Source of the DNA: Clostridium_AM sp900759715
GTDB taxonomy: Bacteria > Bacillota > Clostridia > Clostridiales > Clostridiaceae
Direction: 5' to 3'
NCBI GenBank assembly: GCA_900759715.1
Contig: CAAEXF010000103.1
Coordinates: forward strand, 62,001-126,000
DNA length: 64,000 nt
Shown: piece after piece, positions 25,084-33,278 of the stretch
How positions within the stretch are numbered: position 1 is the stretch's first letter
Layout of the letters: each line of letters begins with the position of its first letter
Position numbers and translations under genes: made by a program
Notes under the pieces: model-generated
What the model saw: only the letters and a program-made list of their open reading frames with translations
Database searches by the model: none
What the model was told of the DNA's origin: nothing

Positions 25084-26421
25084 TTAAACAAAGTTACTTA
25101 AAATCAGTGTTCCTATCAAGGCAACAACAGATGCAATGGTAGTAGTTGTCGTATAACACTTTAATGCATCTTGTACTGTCATTCCGTAGAATTCTTTAAC
25201 TGTCCAGAATCCCGAGTCATTTACATGGGACAATCCAATTGCTCCTGCACCAATAGCTACACATACAATCGCTGGATTAATTCCAGGATAATTACTTAAA
25301 ATCGGTAAAATTATGCCGGCCGCGGTCATCATTGCAACAGTACCAGAACCTACAGTAGCTCTCATTATAATGGCAACCAGCCATGCTAAAACTATAAGAT
25401 TCATATTTAGGTTTCCAAGAACAGTTCCAAGTACCTTTCCTATTCCACTATCCTGAAGCACCTGATTAAATGCACCACCTGCACCTATAACTAGCAGTAT
25501 GCCTGCTACAGGCCCAAAGCAACCGTCAGTTAGCTTCAATATATCTTCTTTTTTCAAACCTCTTGAAAAACCAAGACTAAAATATGAGAAGATTACAGAA
25601 ATTAAAAGTGCTGTTATTGGATTTCCGACAAATGCAACAAACGGTGCATATGCTGCATCTTTAGGAGCTATTAATTCAACAATGGTTTTTAATACCATGA
25701 TTATCATTGGTAAAAGTATTGTAAATAGTGTTATTCCGAATTTTGGGAGCTTTTCATCTGGCATAAGCTCGTCCTTAAAAAGTTCCTTTGAAGCATTAGT
25801 CTTAACATATTTTGAAATAATATTACCAAAAATAGGGCCTCCAATCATTGCAGCAGGTAATCCTACAATTAAGGACCACATAATAACGGTTCCAACGTCA
25901 GCCTTAAGTATGCCAACAATTGCTAAAGCAGCAGGATGTGGTGGTACCATGCAATGAACTACCGTTAAAGTAGTTGCAACAGGAACTCCGATTTTAACAA
26001 TCGACATCTTTGTTTGACGAGCAACACTAAATATTACTGGCATCAATAAAACCAAACCAACTTGAAGGAATACGGGTATACCACATATAAAGGCTACAAC
26101 CATCATTGCCCAATGAGTTCTTTTTTCACCAAAGGCTCCGATTAATGTTTTTGAAAGACGCTGTGCTCCACCTGAAATCTCAAGCATCTTTCCAAGAATT
26201 GTTCCAAGACCAAGAACAGTGGCTAGGAATCCTAAGGTATTCCCCATACCTTTCTGAAATGAAACTGCAACTTGATCAAGGGGCATACCTGCTAAAATAC
26301 CAAGTGTCAACCCGGAGATAGTCAATGCTATAAATGCACTCAACTTTGTTTTCATAATAAGAAATATAATTAAAGCAATAGAAATAAGCAGACAAAGAAC
26401 TAAATATGTCACGCTACTCAT
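25084..26421 (-). CDS. GntP-family sugar-acid:H+ symporter
   Basis: 445 residues with 12-14 membrane helices and family features (GIPVFLQVGLVLLMPVIF, VPPHPAALAIVGIL, LLVIGAGGAFNQVLQDSGIG, SHVNDSGFWTVKEF). The family imports gluconate, serine and related hydroxy acids. In this cluster it lies downstream of a DUF1537 kinase and PdxA2, so the substrate is probably a four-carbon sugar acid (threonate or erythronate). A CCTCC-complement ribosome site precedes the ATG. It starts 198 bp after the kinase gene. Confidence 0.92.
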   Translation of the reverse strand: MSSVTYLVLCLLISIALIIFLIMKTKLSAFIALTISGLTLGILAGMPLDQVAVSFQKGMGNTLGFLATVLGLGTILGKMLEISGGAQRLSKTLIGAFGEKRTHWAMMVVAFICGIPVFLQVGLVLLMPVIFSVARQTKMSIVKIGVPVATTLTVVHCMVPPHPAALAIVGILKADVGTVIMWSLIVGLPAAMIGGPIFGNIISKYVKTNASKELFKDELMPDEKLPKFGITLFTILLPMIIMVLKTIVELIAPKDAAYAPFVAFVGNPITALLISVIFSYFSLGFSRGLKKEDILKLTDGCFGPVAGILLVIGAGGAFNQVLQDSGIGKVLGTVLGNLNMNLIVLAWLVAIIMRATVGSGTVAMMTAAGIILPILSNYPGINPAIVCVAIGAGAIGLSHVNDSGFWTVKEFYGMTVQDALKCYTTTTTIASVVALIGTLILSNFV

Positions 26422-26619
26422 GATTTAACCCTCCTAATTTTATTTATTACAACTATAAATGAGCAAATTTCATAACATTATTTACTGTTAATTTTGCAAA
26501 CACTTTCCCTATGCCACTTTAAATATTATTAAAATTTGCTCCAAATACATACCAATAATTAACTCTAATACCATTTTTAATCTATATCTTTTAAATTTTT
26601 ATAGTATTAATTTTCATTA

Positions 26620-27921
26620 CTATTTTTCACTAGATATTTTTGTTTCCAAATAATCAACACATGTAACTAGTGTTTCTTTATTTCCTACCAATCCTCCCTT
26701 TGTTACTATAGGCATTCCCTCAAAAACTCCACCTATTATTCTTGAATATATTGCTAATGGAATAACCTCATCCTGTACATCAAATCCAACAGCTTCTATT
26801 TTATTGCAAAGATCCTCTGAAACGTCTCCACCGGATGTATAAATACCACCGATTTTGTTTCCCATCTTATCAATTACTCTATAAACTATTGTAGCAATAG
26901 CACCTGTTATTAAGTTAGCACACTCTTTTTTGCTTAGACCACATGTCTTTTGAATTTCTACGAAATCTAGTACATCGTTTTCATCCAGGGTTGTTGTAAC
27001 AACTAAAATACTGTAATTATCTTCTTTTTCGATAATTTCATTTACAACACGATCAATTTCATCTTCTCTAAGCTCTTTATTTAAGAACTTACTTGAATTT
27101 GTTTTTACAATTAGTGGATTGCTTTTTACTTTTAAAAAGTTTACCTGCTCTCTTGTTAAGTTACTTGCACTACCGATACCACATAACACTTTTCCCATAG
27201 TTTTTACTTCTTCACCTTTTTTATAAAGTACCCTTGCTACAGCTGCAGTAAATGTGCCTGGATCAATAGCTACAAATCTTAATTTACTTTCAACGCAGCC
27301 CTTTGCGATTTCATCAATATCATTTACTGTTTGAGCATCAATTACAATAACTCTGTTATCTTTTGCCTTTTCTATAACTTCATCTTTTATAACCTTTGCA
27401 CCCTTTAATACTTTATCTAAAGAAATGTATCCAACACTATATTTGCTTTGTTTTTTTACTATTTCTGTTACTCTTGAAGTTTTAACAGGAGATGTAGGGT
27501 CCTTAGCCACCTCTGTTTTTTGAAGAGGAACCCCATGAACCAACAGAATATCCCCTATACTAACACGACCTGAATTAGGGAAAGAAGCAACTACAATAGC
27601 CACAGCATCATTACCTAAGGTTTCAATAATACTGTCAATTTCCGCACCAACATTTCCTCTTAAAGTTGAATCAATTCTTTTACTAAAAAATAAGTTTTCT
27701 TTATTTTCAAATAGGTTGGCAGCATTTTTTACTTTTTCGTAAGCATCATCAGGCTGCATTCCTCTACTATTAGTACTAATACACAAAACATCAAAGTTTT
27801 TAAATTTATCCATATCTGAAGTTCTTAATATTGTTCCTACTTTCAATCCATCTTGTGCTAGTATTGCACCTGTATCGTTAGCTCCAGTTAAATCGTCCGC
27901 AATAATCACTGTTTTTAACAT
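26620..27921 (-). CDS. Four-carbon acid sugar kinase (DUF1537, DtnK/OtnK-like)
   Basis: 433 residues. The N-terminal half contains IIADDLTGANDTGAILAQDG (about 6-25) and RIDSTLRGNVGAE, typical of the DUF1537 N-terminal domain. The C-terminal half has the nucleotide-binding segments GIYTSGGDVSEDLC and KGGLVGN. Characterised members phosphorylate D-threonate, D-erythronate or 3-oxo-tetronates. With PdxA2 this would give 4-phospho-threonate, then DHAP plus CO2. The gene pair kinase plus pdxA2 is the hallmark of threonate utilisation. The exact stereoisomer is not visible. Confidence 0.9.
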   Translation of the reverse strand: MLKTVIIADDLTGANDTGAILAQDGLKVGTILRTSDMDKFKNFDVLCISTNSRGMQPDDAYEKVKNAANLFENKENLFFSKRIDSTLRGNVGAEIDSIIETLGNDAVAIVVASFPNSGRVSIGDILLVHGVPLQKTEVAKDPTSPVKTSRVTEIVKKQSKYSVGYISLDKVLKGAKVIKDEVIEKAKDNRVIVIDAQTVNDIDEIAKGCVESKLRFVAIDPGTFTAAVARVLYKKGEEVKTMGKVLCGIGSASNLTREQVNFLKVKSNPLIVKTNSSKFLNKELREDEIDRVVNEIIEKEDNYSILVVTTTLDENDVLDFVEIQKTCGLSKKECANLITGAIATIVYRVIDKMGNKIGGIYTSGGDVSEDLCNKIEAVGFDVQDEVIPLAIYSRIIGGVFEGMPIVTKGGLVGNKETLVTCVDYLETKISSEK

Positions 27922-27973
27922 ATAGATTTCTCCTTCTCTATAATACTTACTATATTTTAATAAACCGTTAAAA

Positions 27974-27987
27974 GTTAAACGCTTACA
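27974..27987 (-). promoter_or_regulatory. Possible catabolite-repression (cre-like) site
   Basis: TGTAAGCGTTTAAC on the minus strand matches the CcpA half-site TGTAAGCG and is an imperfect palindrome. It lies about 55 bp before the kinase start and deviates from the cre consensus at one important position. Confidence 0.3.
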
Positions 27988-27989
27988 TT

Positions 27990-28031
27990 AAACTTCAAGT
28001 AAATGTCTTTAAACTTCAAGTAAATGTCTTT
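27990..28031 (+). repeat. Perfect 21-bp tandem duplication
   Basis: The unit AAACTTCAAGTAAATGTCTT plus one T occurs twice back to back, 70-110 bp upstream of the kinase start. At two helical turns per unit it could be a duplicated operator. Confidence 0.85.
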
Positions 28032-28316
28032 CGTCCTAGTTGATATTTGTTAAAATTCCTATAGAACCTTTTATCAACATCCTGCCTCAAGATATATATT
28101 GGTTTTCCTATATTGTAAAAAATACTACAAATCACACTTTATCTGTGCTAAACTGTTTATGTTAAATAATTATTTATTCATTTGGATAGGCCTCTTTTTG
28201 TTTAATAGATTTGATTGGGAGTCTTTTCTATGTTAACAAATAGAGGCTTTTGCTTGTCTGTAAAACTTCTCTAAGTTTAAAAACAAACTATTCATTTCTT
28301 TTTTGTAAAAACAATA

Positions 28317-29333
28317 TTAGTTGTTTTTACTGCTCTCAGCTAAAAATTTTGGTCCATATTTAGCAGCCAATAAAATAGCTTCTATCATGCTGACAGCACT
28401 TACTTTACCTGTTCCAGCTATATCAAAAGCTGTTCCATGGTCTACAGAAGTACGTAAAAATGGCATATTATTAGTCAATGAAATTGTTCTTTCAAAGTCT
28501 ACGGTTTTTGTAGCAATATGTCCTTGATCATGATATAGAGAAAGAACTGCATCATATTTTCCGTTTAGTGCTTGATAGAAAACAGAATCAGCACCAACTG
28601 GTCCATTGATATCAATACCTTTTTCACGTGCACTTTCAACTGCAGGAGAAATATATTTAACTTCTTCATCACCAAAAAGACCATGTTCTCCACAATGAGG
28701 GTTAAGTCCTGCAATAGCCATATGAGGTTTTTCAATTCCTAACACTTTTAATGCTTTTTCACAACGTACAATAAAGTTTTCAATTCCCTCTTTTGTGATT
28801 AAATCACAAGCATTTCTCAAAGAAACGTGTCTGCTGTAGAAGAATGATCTTAGTCCTCTTACTTCAAACATTGTCAATGGGTCTGAAACATTTGTTAACT
28901 CTTCTAAAACCTCTGTATGTCCTATAAAAGGAACACCTGCTGCTTTAAAGGATTCTTTGTTTAAAGGAGTTGTTGCAACTGCTGCTACTTCTTTGTTTAA
29001 TGCTAACTTTACTGCATATTCAAGATAGTCATAAGCTGCCTGTCCACATTGTGCTTGAACTTTACCATATTCTAATGCTGAAATATCAATATTATTTAAG
29101 TCTATAAAGTCTAAAGTTCCAAGGGTATATTCGCCTTCACTAGGACTATCAACAGCATTTAATTCTAGTGAAGTTTCTGTTATTTCTAATGCCTTGCCCA
29201 AAACTCCCTTGTCTCCTATTACAAGTGGATTGCATACGTCATAAACTTCTTTGCTTTTTAAAGCCTTAACTACAATTTCAGGTCCTACACCTGCAGGATC
29301 CCCTAAAGTAATTGCAATAATTGGTTTAGTCAT
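28317..29333 (-). CDS. pdxA2: PdxA2-type 4-phospho-threonate dehydrogenase
   Basis: 338 residues, PdxA superfamily. Visible features are LGDPAGVGPEI (10-20), metal ligand His139 in GHTEVL, SLYHDQGH, and VDHGTAFDIAG with the third His. Housekeeping PdxA acts in vitamin B6 synthesis. The PdxA2 branch, next to a DUF1537 kinase and sugar-acid permease, oxidatively decarboxylates 4-phospho-threonate to dihydroxyacetone phosphate. No pdxJ is near, so the catabolic role is more likely. Confidence 0.9.
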   Translation of the reverse strand: MTKPIIAITLGDPAGVGPEIVVKALKSKEVYDVCNPLVIGDKGVLGKALEITETSLELNAVDSPSEGEYTLGTLDFIDLNNIDISALEYGKVQAQCGQAAYDYLEYAVKLALNKEVAAVATTPLNKESFKAAGVPFIGHTEVLEELTNVSDPLTMFEVRGLRSFFYSRHVSLRNACDLITKEGIENFIVRCEKALKVLGIEKPHMAIAGLNPHCGEHGLFGDEEVKYISPAVESAREKGIDINGPVGADSVFYQALNGKYDAVLSLYHDQGHIATKTVDFERTISLTNNMPFLRTSVDHGTAFDIAGTGKVSAVSMIEAILLAAKYGPKFLAESSKNN

Positions 29334-29425
29334 TTTAATCTCCTCTTTCTAGTTTATATTTTATATATTTATATTAGTTAACCAGCTATACCAGTTAACC
29401 AATTAAGTTAACATATTAATAAAAG

Positions 29426-30187
29426 TTAAACGAATACACAGTTATCAATATTAAGCTTATCAAAATCTTCAATTAGTTTCGGTGATTGTTTATCAATGAT
29501 TATTCCTGTTAATTTCTCGAAATTAGATACTTTCACCATGCTTTTTTTACCATACTTATCACTAGTAGCTAGTACAAAAGACTTTTCACTAATTTTCATA
29601 AAAGTATGTTTCAAATACATTTTCTCAATACTTGTTGTCATGAAGTTACCATTTGAGTCAAAGGCGTCACAGCCTAAAAAACAAGCATCTGCATTATATT
29701 TTTCAACGATGCTGCAGGTCTCAACACCTATGCATTCCTTGGACTTAATGGAAACCTTTCCACCAATTAGAGTAACTTCTATATTGGAAAAATTACTTAA
29801 AAAAAGAGCAATCTTTAAGTCAGTAGTAATAACGTTCAAATCTTCAACGTTAACTATACTCTTAGCTAGTTCCATTATTGTCGTTCCTGCATCTAATATA
29901 ATTGTTGAATTTGGTTTCACGAATTCGGCAGCTTTTTGTCCTACTATATGCTTTTCATCAATCATATACTTTTCTTTTTCTAAATAATTTTGTTCTTTGA
30001 TTATTGGACTTTTGACCATTGCTCCACCAAAAGTTCTATCGATAAGCCCTTGTTTTTCTAGAAAAGATAAGTCTTTTCTAATTGTTACTTCGGAAACATC
30101 TAGTTTTTTTGACAACTCCAACACAGTTACATTTCCATTTTTCAAAACATAATCATAAATTTTTTCTCTTCTTTCCAAAGCAAACAT
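29426..30187 (-). CDS. DeoR-family repressor of the threonate-type cluster
   Basis: 253 residues. An N-terminal DeoR helix-turn-helix (about 1-57; RREKIYDYVLKNGNVTVLELSKKLDVSEVTIRKDL) is followed by the sugar-phosphate sensing domain (DAGTTIMELAKSI, GCDAFDSNGNFMTT, SDKYGK). I start at the ATG at 30187 because GGAGGA lies 5 bp upstream, inside the frame of a longer alternative. It leads the operon, 92 bp before pdxA2, and is expected to respond to a phosphorylated pathway intermediate. Confidence 0.9.
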   Translation of the reverse strand: MFALERREKIYDYVLKNGNVTVLELSKKLDVSEVTIRKDLSFLEKQGLIDRTFGGAMVKSPIIKEQNYLEKEKYMIDEKHIVGQKAAEFVKPNSTIILDAGTTIMELAKSIVNVEDLNVITTDLKIALFLSNFSNIEVTLIGGKVSIKSKECIGVETCSIVEKYNADACFLGCDAFDSNGNFMTTSIEKMYLKHTFMKISEKSFVLATSDKYGKKSMVKVSNFEKLTGIIIDKQSPKLIEDFDKLNIDNCVFV

Positions 30188-30669
30188 AATATCCTCCATT
30201 AATCACTAATTAATAAAAACCTTTTCTGAAAGTAATTCAATAATATCATATGCTTCATTTACTTTCAATATGCTTCGTTTTGTTTCTTTAATAAAAAATA
30301 TAAAAGTTTCTAAATAGTTTTAAAAAAGACCATAATTTAAGATTCTAAAATCAAATTAAATATTTTTATCAGATTAAATTTATTCATACTTTATAAAATC
30401 TCCCCTTTAGTTTCCCTAAAACCGACTTTTTATATGATAAATATATGAATTTTAAAAACAACTTCATTATACTTGCATTTTTCTAATGCAAAAAGCCTCA
30501 CTAAATTGTGAGGCTAATACAAATATCTTCATAATAATTTGTTGACTTTTTATTTAAATATAAAACAAATAGTTTCGATTGCTTTCAAATTGTTATCTAT
30601 TTAACATACCTTTTCCACTAGAAATATATTTAAAACTATATTATATTCATACGCTTTTCCAAAATGTTG
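30188..30669. other. Intergenic region before the threonate-type cluster
   Basis: 480 bp. It contains the promoter region of the DeoR-type gene (right next to 30188) and the terminator of the ABC operon (30494-30515). I see no other structure and no reading frame. Confidence 0.5.
30494..30515 (-). terminator. Terminator of the ABC-2 exporter operon
   Basis: AGCCTCAC-aattta-GTGAGGCT followed on the minus strand by TTTTGC. Confidence 0.85.
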
Positions 30670-31404
30670 TTATCCTATATCCTTTTCACTAAATTCATAC
30701 ATACCTCTAAGAGTAAACAATAAAGCTATAACTATGCCAATAGCATACATATACCATCCTGTTTCAAAGGGATTCACATTTGCTCCACTCAAAATAGCTC
30801 TTCCTGAATATGTCCAAGGGAAAAAAATCCAAAATCTAGTATTAGATATTAATACTGAAGGAATAGAAAATACCGCTCCTATACCTAATGCAACTCCTAT
30901 ATTAGAAAACCTCATGCTTAAATAATATTGTATTGCCATAACTGGAATAAGTGCAACAAAGGCTAATAGAGGACCATATACTATACCCAAAGGCATTTTA
31001 CTAGTTCCCGCTAAAATACTTCCTGCTGCTATAACCATAAGCATAAATCCAATTAAGTTTAAAAATACAATACCAGCTCCCACCAAAAACTTTGCTAAAT
31101 AAATTTCTTTTCTTTTTACTGAAAGAGTTAAAATTCTTCTAAAATTATTTTCACTATTTTCTATTCTGACTATTATAGCCATTACTATAGTAACAAATAG
31201 AGAAAGTATGAATAATCCATAAAACATTGCACTTTGAGTATAGATCTGCTGCCATATATTTTGCCCTTTTTCGGTAAATAACTCCTTATATCTTATAAAG
31301 TTCGTAAATCCTAATGCTACAAAAAACAATGGCAAAAACATTATCAAAGCAAGAATGTTAGAATGTTTTAGCTTTAATAACTCTGCTTCTAATAACTTCT
31401 TCAT
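30670..31404 (-). CDS. ABC-2 type permease
   Basis: 244 residues, six predicted membrane helices, with the cytoplasmic coupling segment FRRILTLSVKRKEIYLAKFL (about 93-112) found in lantibiotic-immunity/BcrB-like permeases. It partners with the permease and ATPase encoded just upstream (9-bp gap). The transporter probably exports or removes a peptide or lipid-directed antibiotic, but the substrate is unknown. Confidence 0.88.
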   Translation of the reverse strand: MKKLLEAELLKLKHSNILALIMFLPLFFVALGFTNFIRYKELFTEKGQNIWQQIYTQSAMFYGLFILSLFVTIVMAIIVRIENSENNFRRILTLSVKRKEIYLAKFLVGAGIVFLNLIGFMLMVIAAGSILAGTSKMPLGIVYGPLLAFVALIPVMAIQYYLSMRFSNIGVALGIGAVFSIPSVLISNTRFWIFFPWTYSGRAILSGANVNPFETGWYMYAIGIVIALLFTLRGMYEFSEKDIG

Positions 31405-31413
31405 AATAACCTC

Positions 31414-32172
31414 CTAAACCTCTCTATTTTTAAACTCTAAAATTCCTATAGATAACCATATAACACAGGAAGCAACTCCAAAAATCGCTGCTATTTGTGA
31501 ATCACTTCCACCTTCAAATGGCATTGCTCTTAAAAAACATGAATAAGGAAAAATATTCCCCAAAATTTCACTTTGAGCCATCATATAGGCACTCATTACA
31601 GCTGCAAAGCCTATTCCTGCTGCCATCAAAGAATTTTTAATATAACAGCTAATAAACTGTTGAATACTTATAACCCCTAAAGCAGTAGCAAATTGAAATA
31701 CAAAATATTTTACTATTAATATATAACTTCCATCTACCTTAAAGATGTTTTTCATAGCTATTAATCCGAGAGTATTTATGATTATAGCTATAGTGGTAAA
31801 TGTAAAAATTACTACCCATTTTGAAAAATATATTTTCCACCTATCTACTGGCCTTGATAGTATCTGCTTCCAAGTATTTTCACTGTATTCAGTATAATTT
31901 ACTATAACAGACAGCAAAACGATTAGTGTGAGTAAAAAGAAAAACCATAATGTCCCTAGATGATTTGTATAAATTAATATACCTAATTTACCGCCAATAC
32001 CCATTTCTATTGCTTGTTCAAGTTTTTTACCAGAAGTTAACCAATCAAATCTTAAATGCAAGTTTATAAAAAATAGAACAACAGAAAGTATAGGAATGGC
32101 AAATGCTACTTTATATAAAGCACTTCTTTTATACTTCATAAATTCAGATTTTAAAATTAATGCTAAGCTCAT
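31414..32172 (-). CDS. ABC-2 type permease
   Basis: 252 residues with six predicted helices and the matching coupling segment TWKQILSRPVDRWKIYFSKW (about 96-115). It is a diverged paralogue of the next gene, giving a heteromeric permease. The gene overlaps the ATPase gene by 4 bp, so it is translationally coupled. Confidence 0.88.
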   Translation of the reverse strand: MSLALILKSEFMKYKRSALYKVAFAIPILSVVLFFINLHLRFDWLTSGKKLEQAIEMGIGGKLGILIYTNHLGTLWFFFLLTLIVLLSVIVNYTEYSENTWKQILSRPVDRWKIYFSKWVVIFTFTTIAIIINTLGLIAMKNIFKVDGSYILIVKYFVFQFATALGVISIQQFISCYIKNSLMAAGIGFAAVMSAYMMAQSEILGNIFPYSCFLRAMPFEGGSDSQIAAIFGVASCVIWLSIGILEFKNREV

Positions 32173-33080
32173 ATAGCCTTTCCCCCTTCAGTAACATCCA
32201 TGAATATTTGTTCAAGACTTTTTTCAACTTCTACAAACTTGAATATTTTATTGCCTTTTAATATCAATTGTTTAAGTAATTCATCCGCACTAATTTCTTT
32301 AGGTTTTATAAATATGCTGCTATTTTTCACTGTTGTTATATACCCATAATCATTTAAAGTTTTCACTGTTTCATCTGGGTTATGGGAAGCTATACAGATT
32401 TCCCCTTTACTTCTACTGTGCAGCTCTTCAAGAGTTCCTTGAAATAAAAGCTTACCTTTATTTATGATTCCAATATCATCTGCCATAAGCTCTATCTCAC
32501 TTAAAATATGGCTGGATATTATTACTGTAATATTTGAGATTGTAGGAAGGCTTTTTATGAGCTCTCTTATTTCATGTATTCCTGCAGGATCAAGACCGTT
32601 TGTTGGCTCATCTAGTATTAACAGTTCCGGTTTTGAAATTAATGCCTGGGCAATACCCAATCTCTGCTTCATTCCAAGAGAAAACTTTTTAACCTGCTTA
32701 TTTTTCCAATCAGTAAGTCTTACTATTTCAAGCACTTCATCAATAGTTTTGTAATTAATATCTAAAAGCTTTGCTGTTACCTGTAAATTTTCATATGCAG
32801 TTAAATTTCCGTAATATGAGGGTGCTTCTACAATAGACCCTATTTTCCTTAAAATCTCCATCTTATTTTCACTTAAATTCTTCTGAAAGATTTTTATTTC
32901 TCCACTTGTTGGTTTCATAAGTCCTAAAAGCATACGAATAGTTGTAGATTTCCCCGCACCATTAGGTCCTAGAAATCCATATATTCTTCCCTTTTTCACC
33001 TGTAAATTTAATTCATTTACTGCCTTAAAGCCCTCAAAGCTTTTATTTAAATTTTTTGTTTCAATAATAAGTTGTGACAT
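32169..33080 (-). CDS. ABC transporter ATP-binding protein (BcrA-like)
   Basis: 303 residues: Walker A GPNGAGKST 38-46, signature SLGMKQR 134-140, Walker B LLILDEPTNGLD near 163-174, H-loop in IISSHILSEIE. A C-terminal extension of about 80 residues is typical for BcrA and lantibiotic-immunity ATPases. It is first in a three-gene operon with two ABC-2 permeases. The OmpR-type regulator pair at 35601-37746 is close but separated by kimA, so a regulatory link is only possible. Confidence 0.93.
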   Translation of the reverse strand: MSQLIIETKNLNKSFEGFKAVNELNLQVKKGRIYGFLGPNGAGKSTTIRMLLGLMKPTSGEIKIFQKNLSENKMEILRKIGSIVEAPSYYGNLTAYENLQVTAKLLDINYKTIDEVLEIVRLTDWKNKQVKKFSLGMKQRLGIAQALISKPELLILDEPTNGLDPAGIHEIRELIKSLPTISNITVIISSHILSEIELMADDIGIINKGKLLFQGTLEELHSRSKGEICIASHNPDETVKTLNDYGYITTVKNSSIFIKPKEISADELLKQLILKGNKIFKFVEVEKSLEQIFMDVTEGGKAI

Positions 33081-33160
33081 TTTTATAGTCCTACCTTTCT
33101 TTAATAATAAAATTATATTGTCAGATATTTAATTCGTAAATTAATTGAAATACGACGTAA

Positions 33161-33200
33161 AAACACCGTAAAATTCAGTTTTTTGAATAATACGGTGTTT
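33161..33200 (-). terminator. kimA terminator
   Basis: AAACACCGTA-(a)ATTCA ... TGAAT-(aa)TACGGTGTTT. Both stems pair and TTTACG follows on the minus strand. The left-arm sequence recurs upstream of the gene at 35362-35385. Confidence 0.8.
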
Positions 33201-33278
33201 ATAATAATTGTTCGTTTTTTATAGTTAAATCATTAAACACTAACAATTATAATTAATTGATTTATGTTAGTTGTTTTC

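Larger units (their letters stand above)
27922..28316. promoter_or_regulatory. Leader of the kinase gene with a 21-bp duplication
   Basis: 395 bp between pdxA2 and the kinase gene. It holds a possible cre-like site (27974-27987) and a perfect 21-bp tandem duplication (27990-28031). A long inverted repeat (AGGCCTCTTTTTGTT near 28188 against AACAAATAGAGGC near 28240) may be a terminator after pdxA2. The kinase and transporter may therefore have their own promoter here. Confidence 0.45.

Noticed and set aside
25499..25957. Long open frame on the plus strand opposite the GntP gene
   Set aside because: It mirrors the codon pattern of the intact permease on the other strand and has no ribosome site or recognisable domain.
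28317..29333. PdxA as the vitamin B6 biosynthesis enzyme
   Set aside because: The neighbours (DUF1537 kinase, GntP permease, DeoR-type repressor) and the absence of pdxJ point to the catabolic PdxA2 branch.
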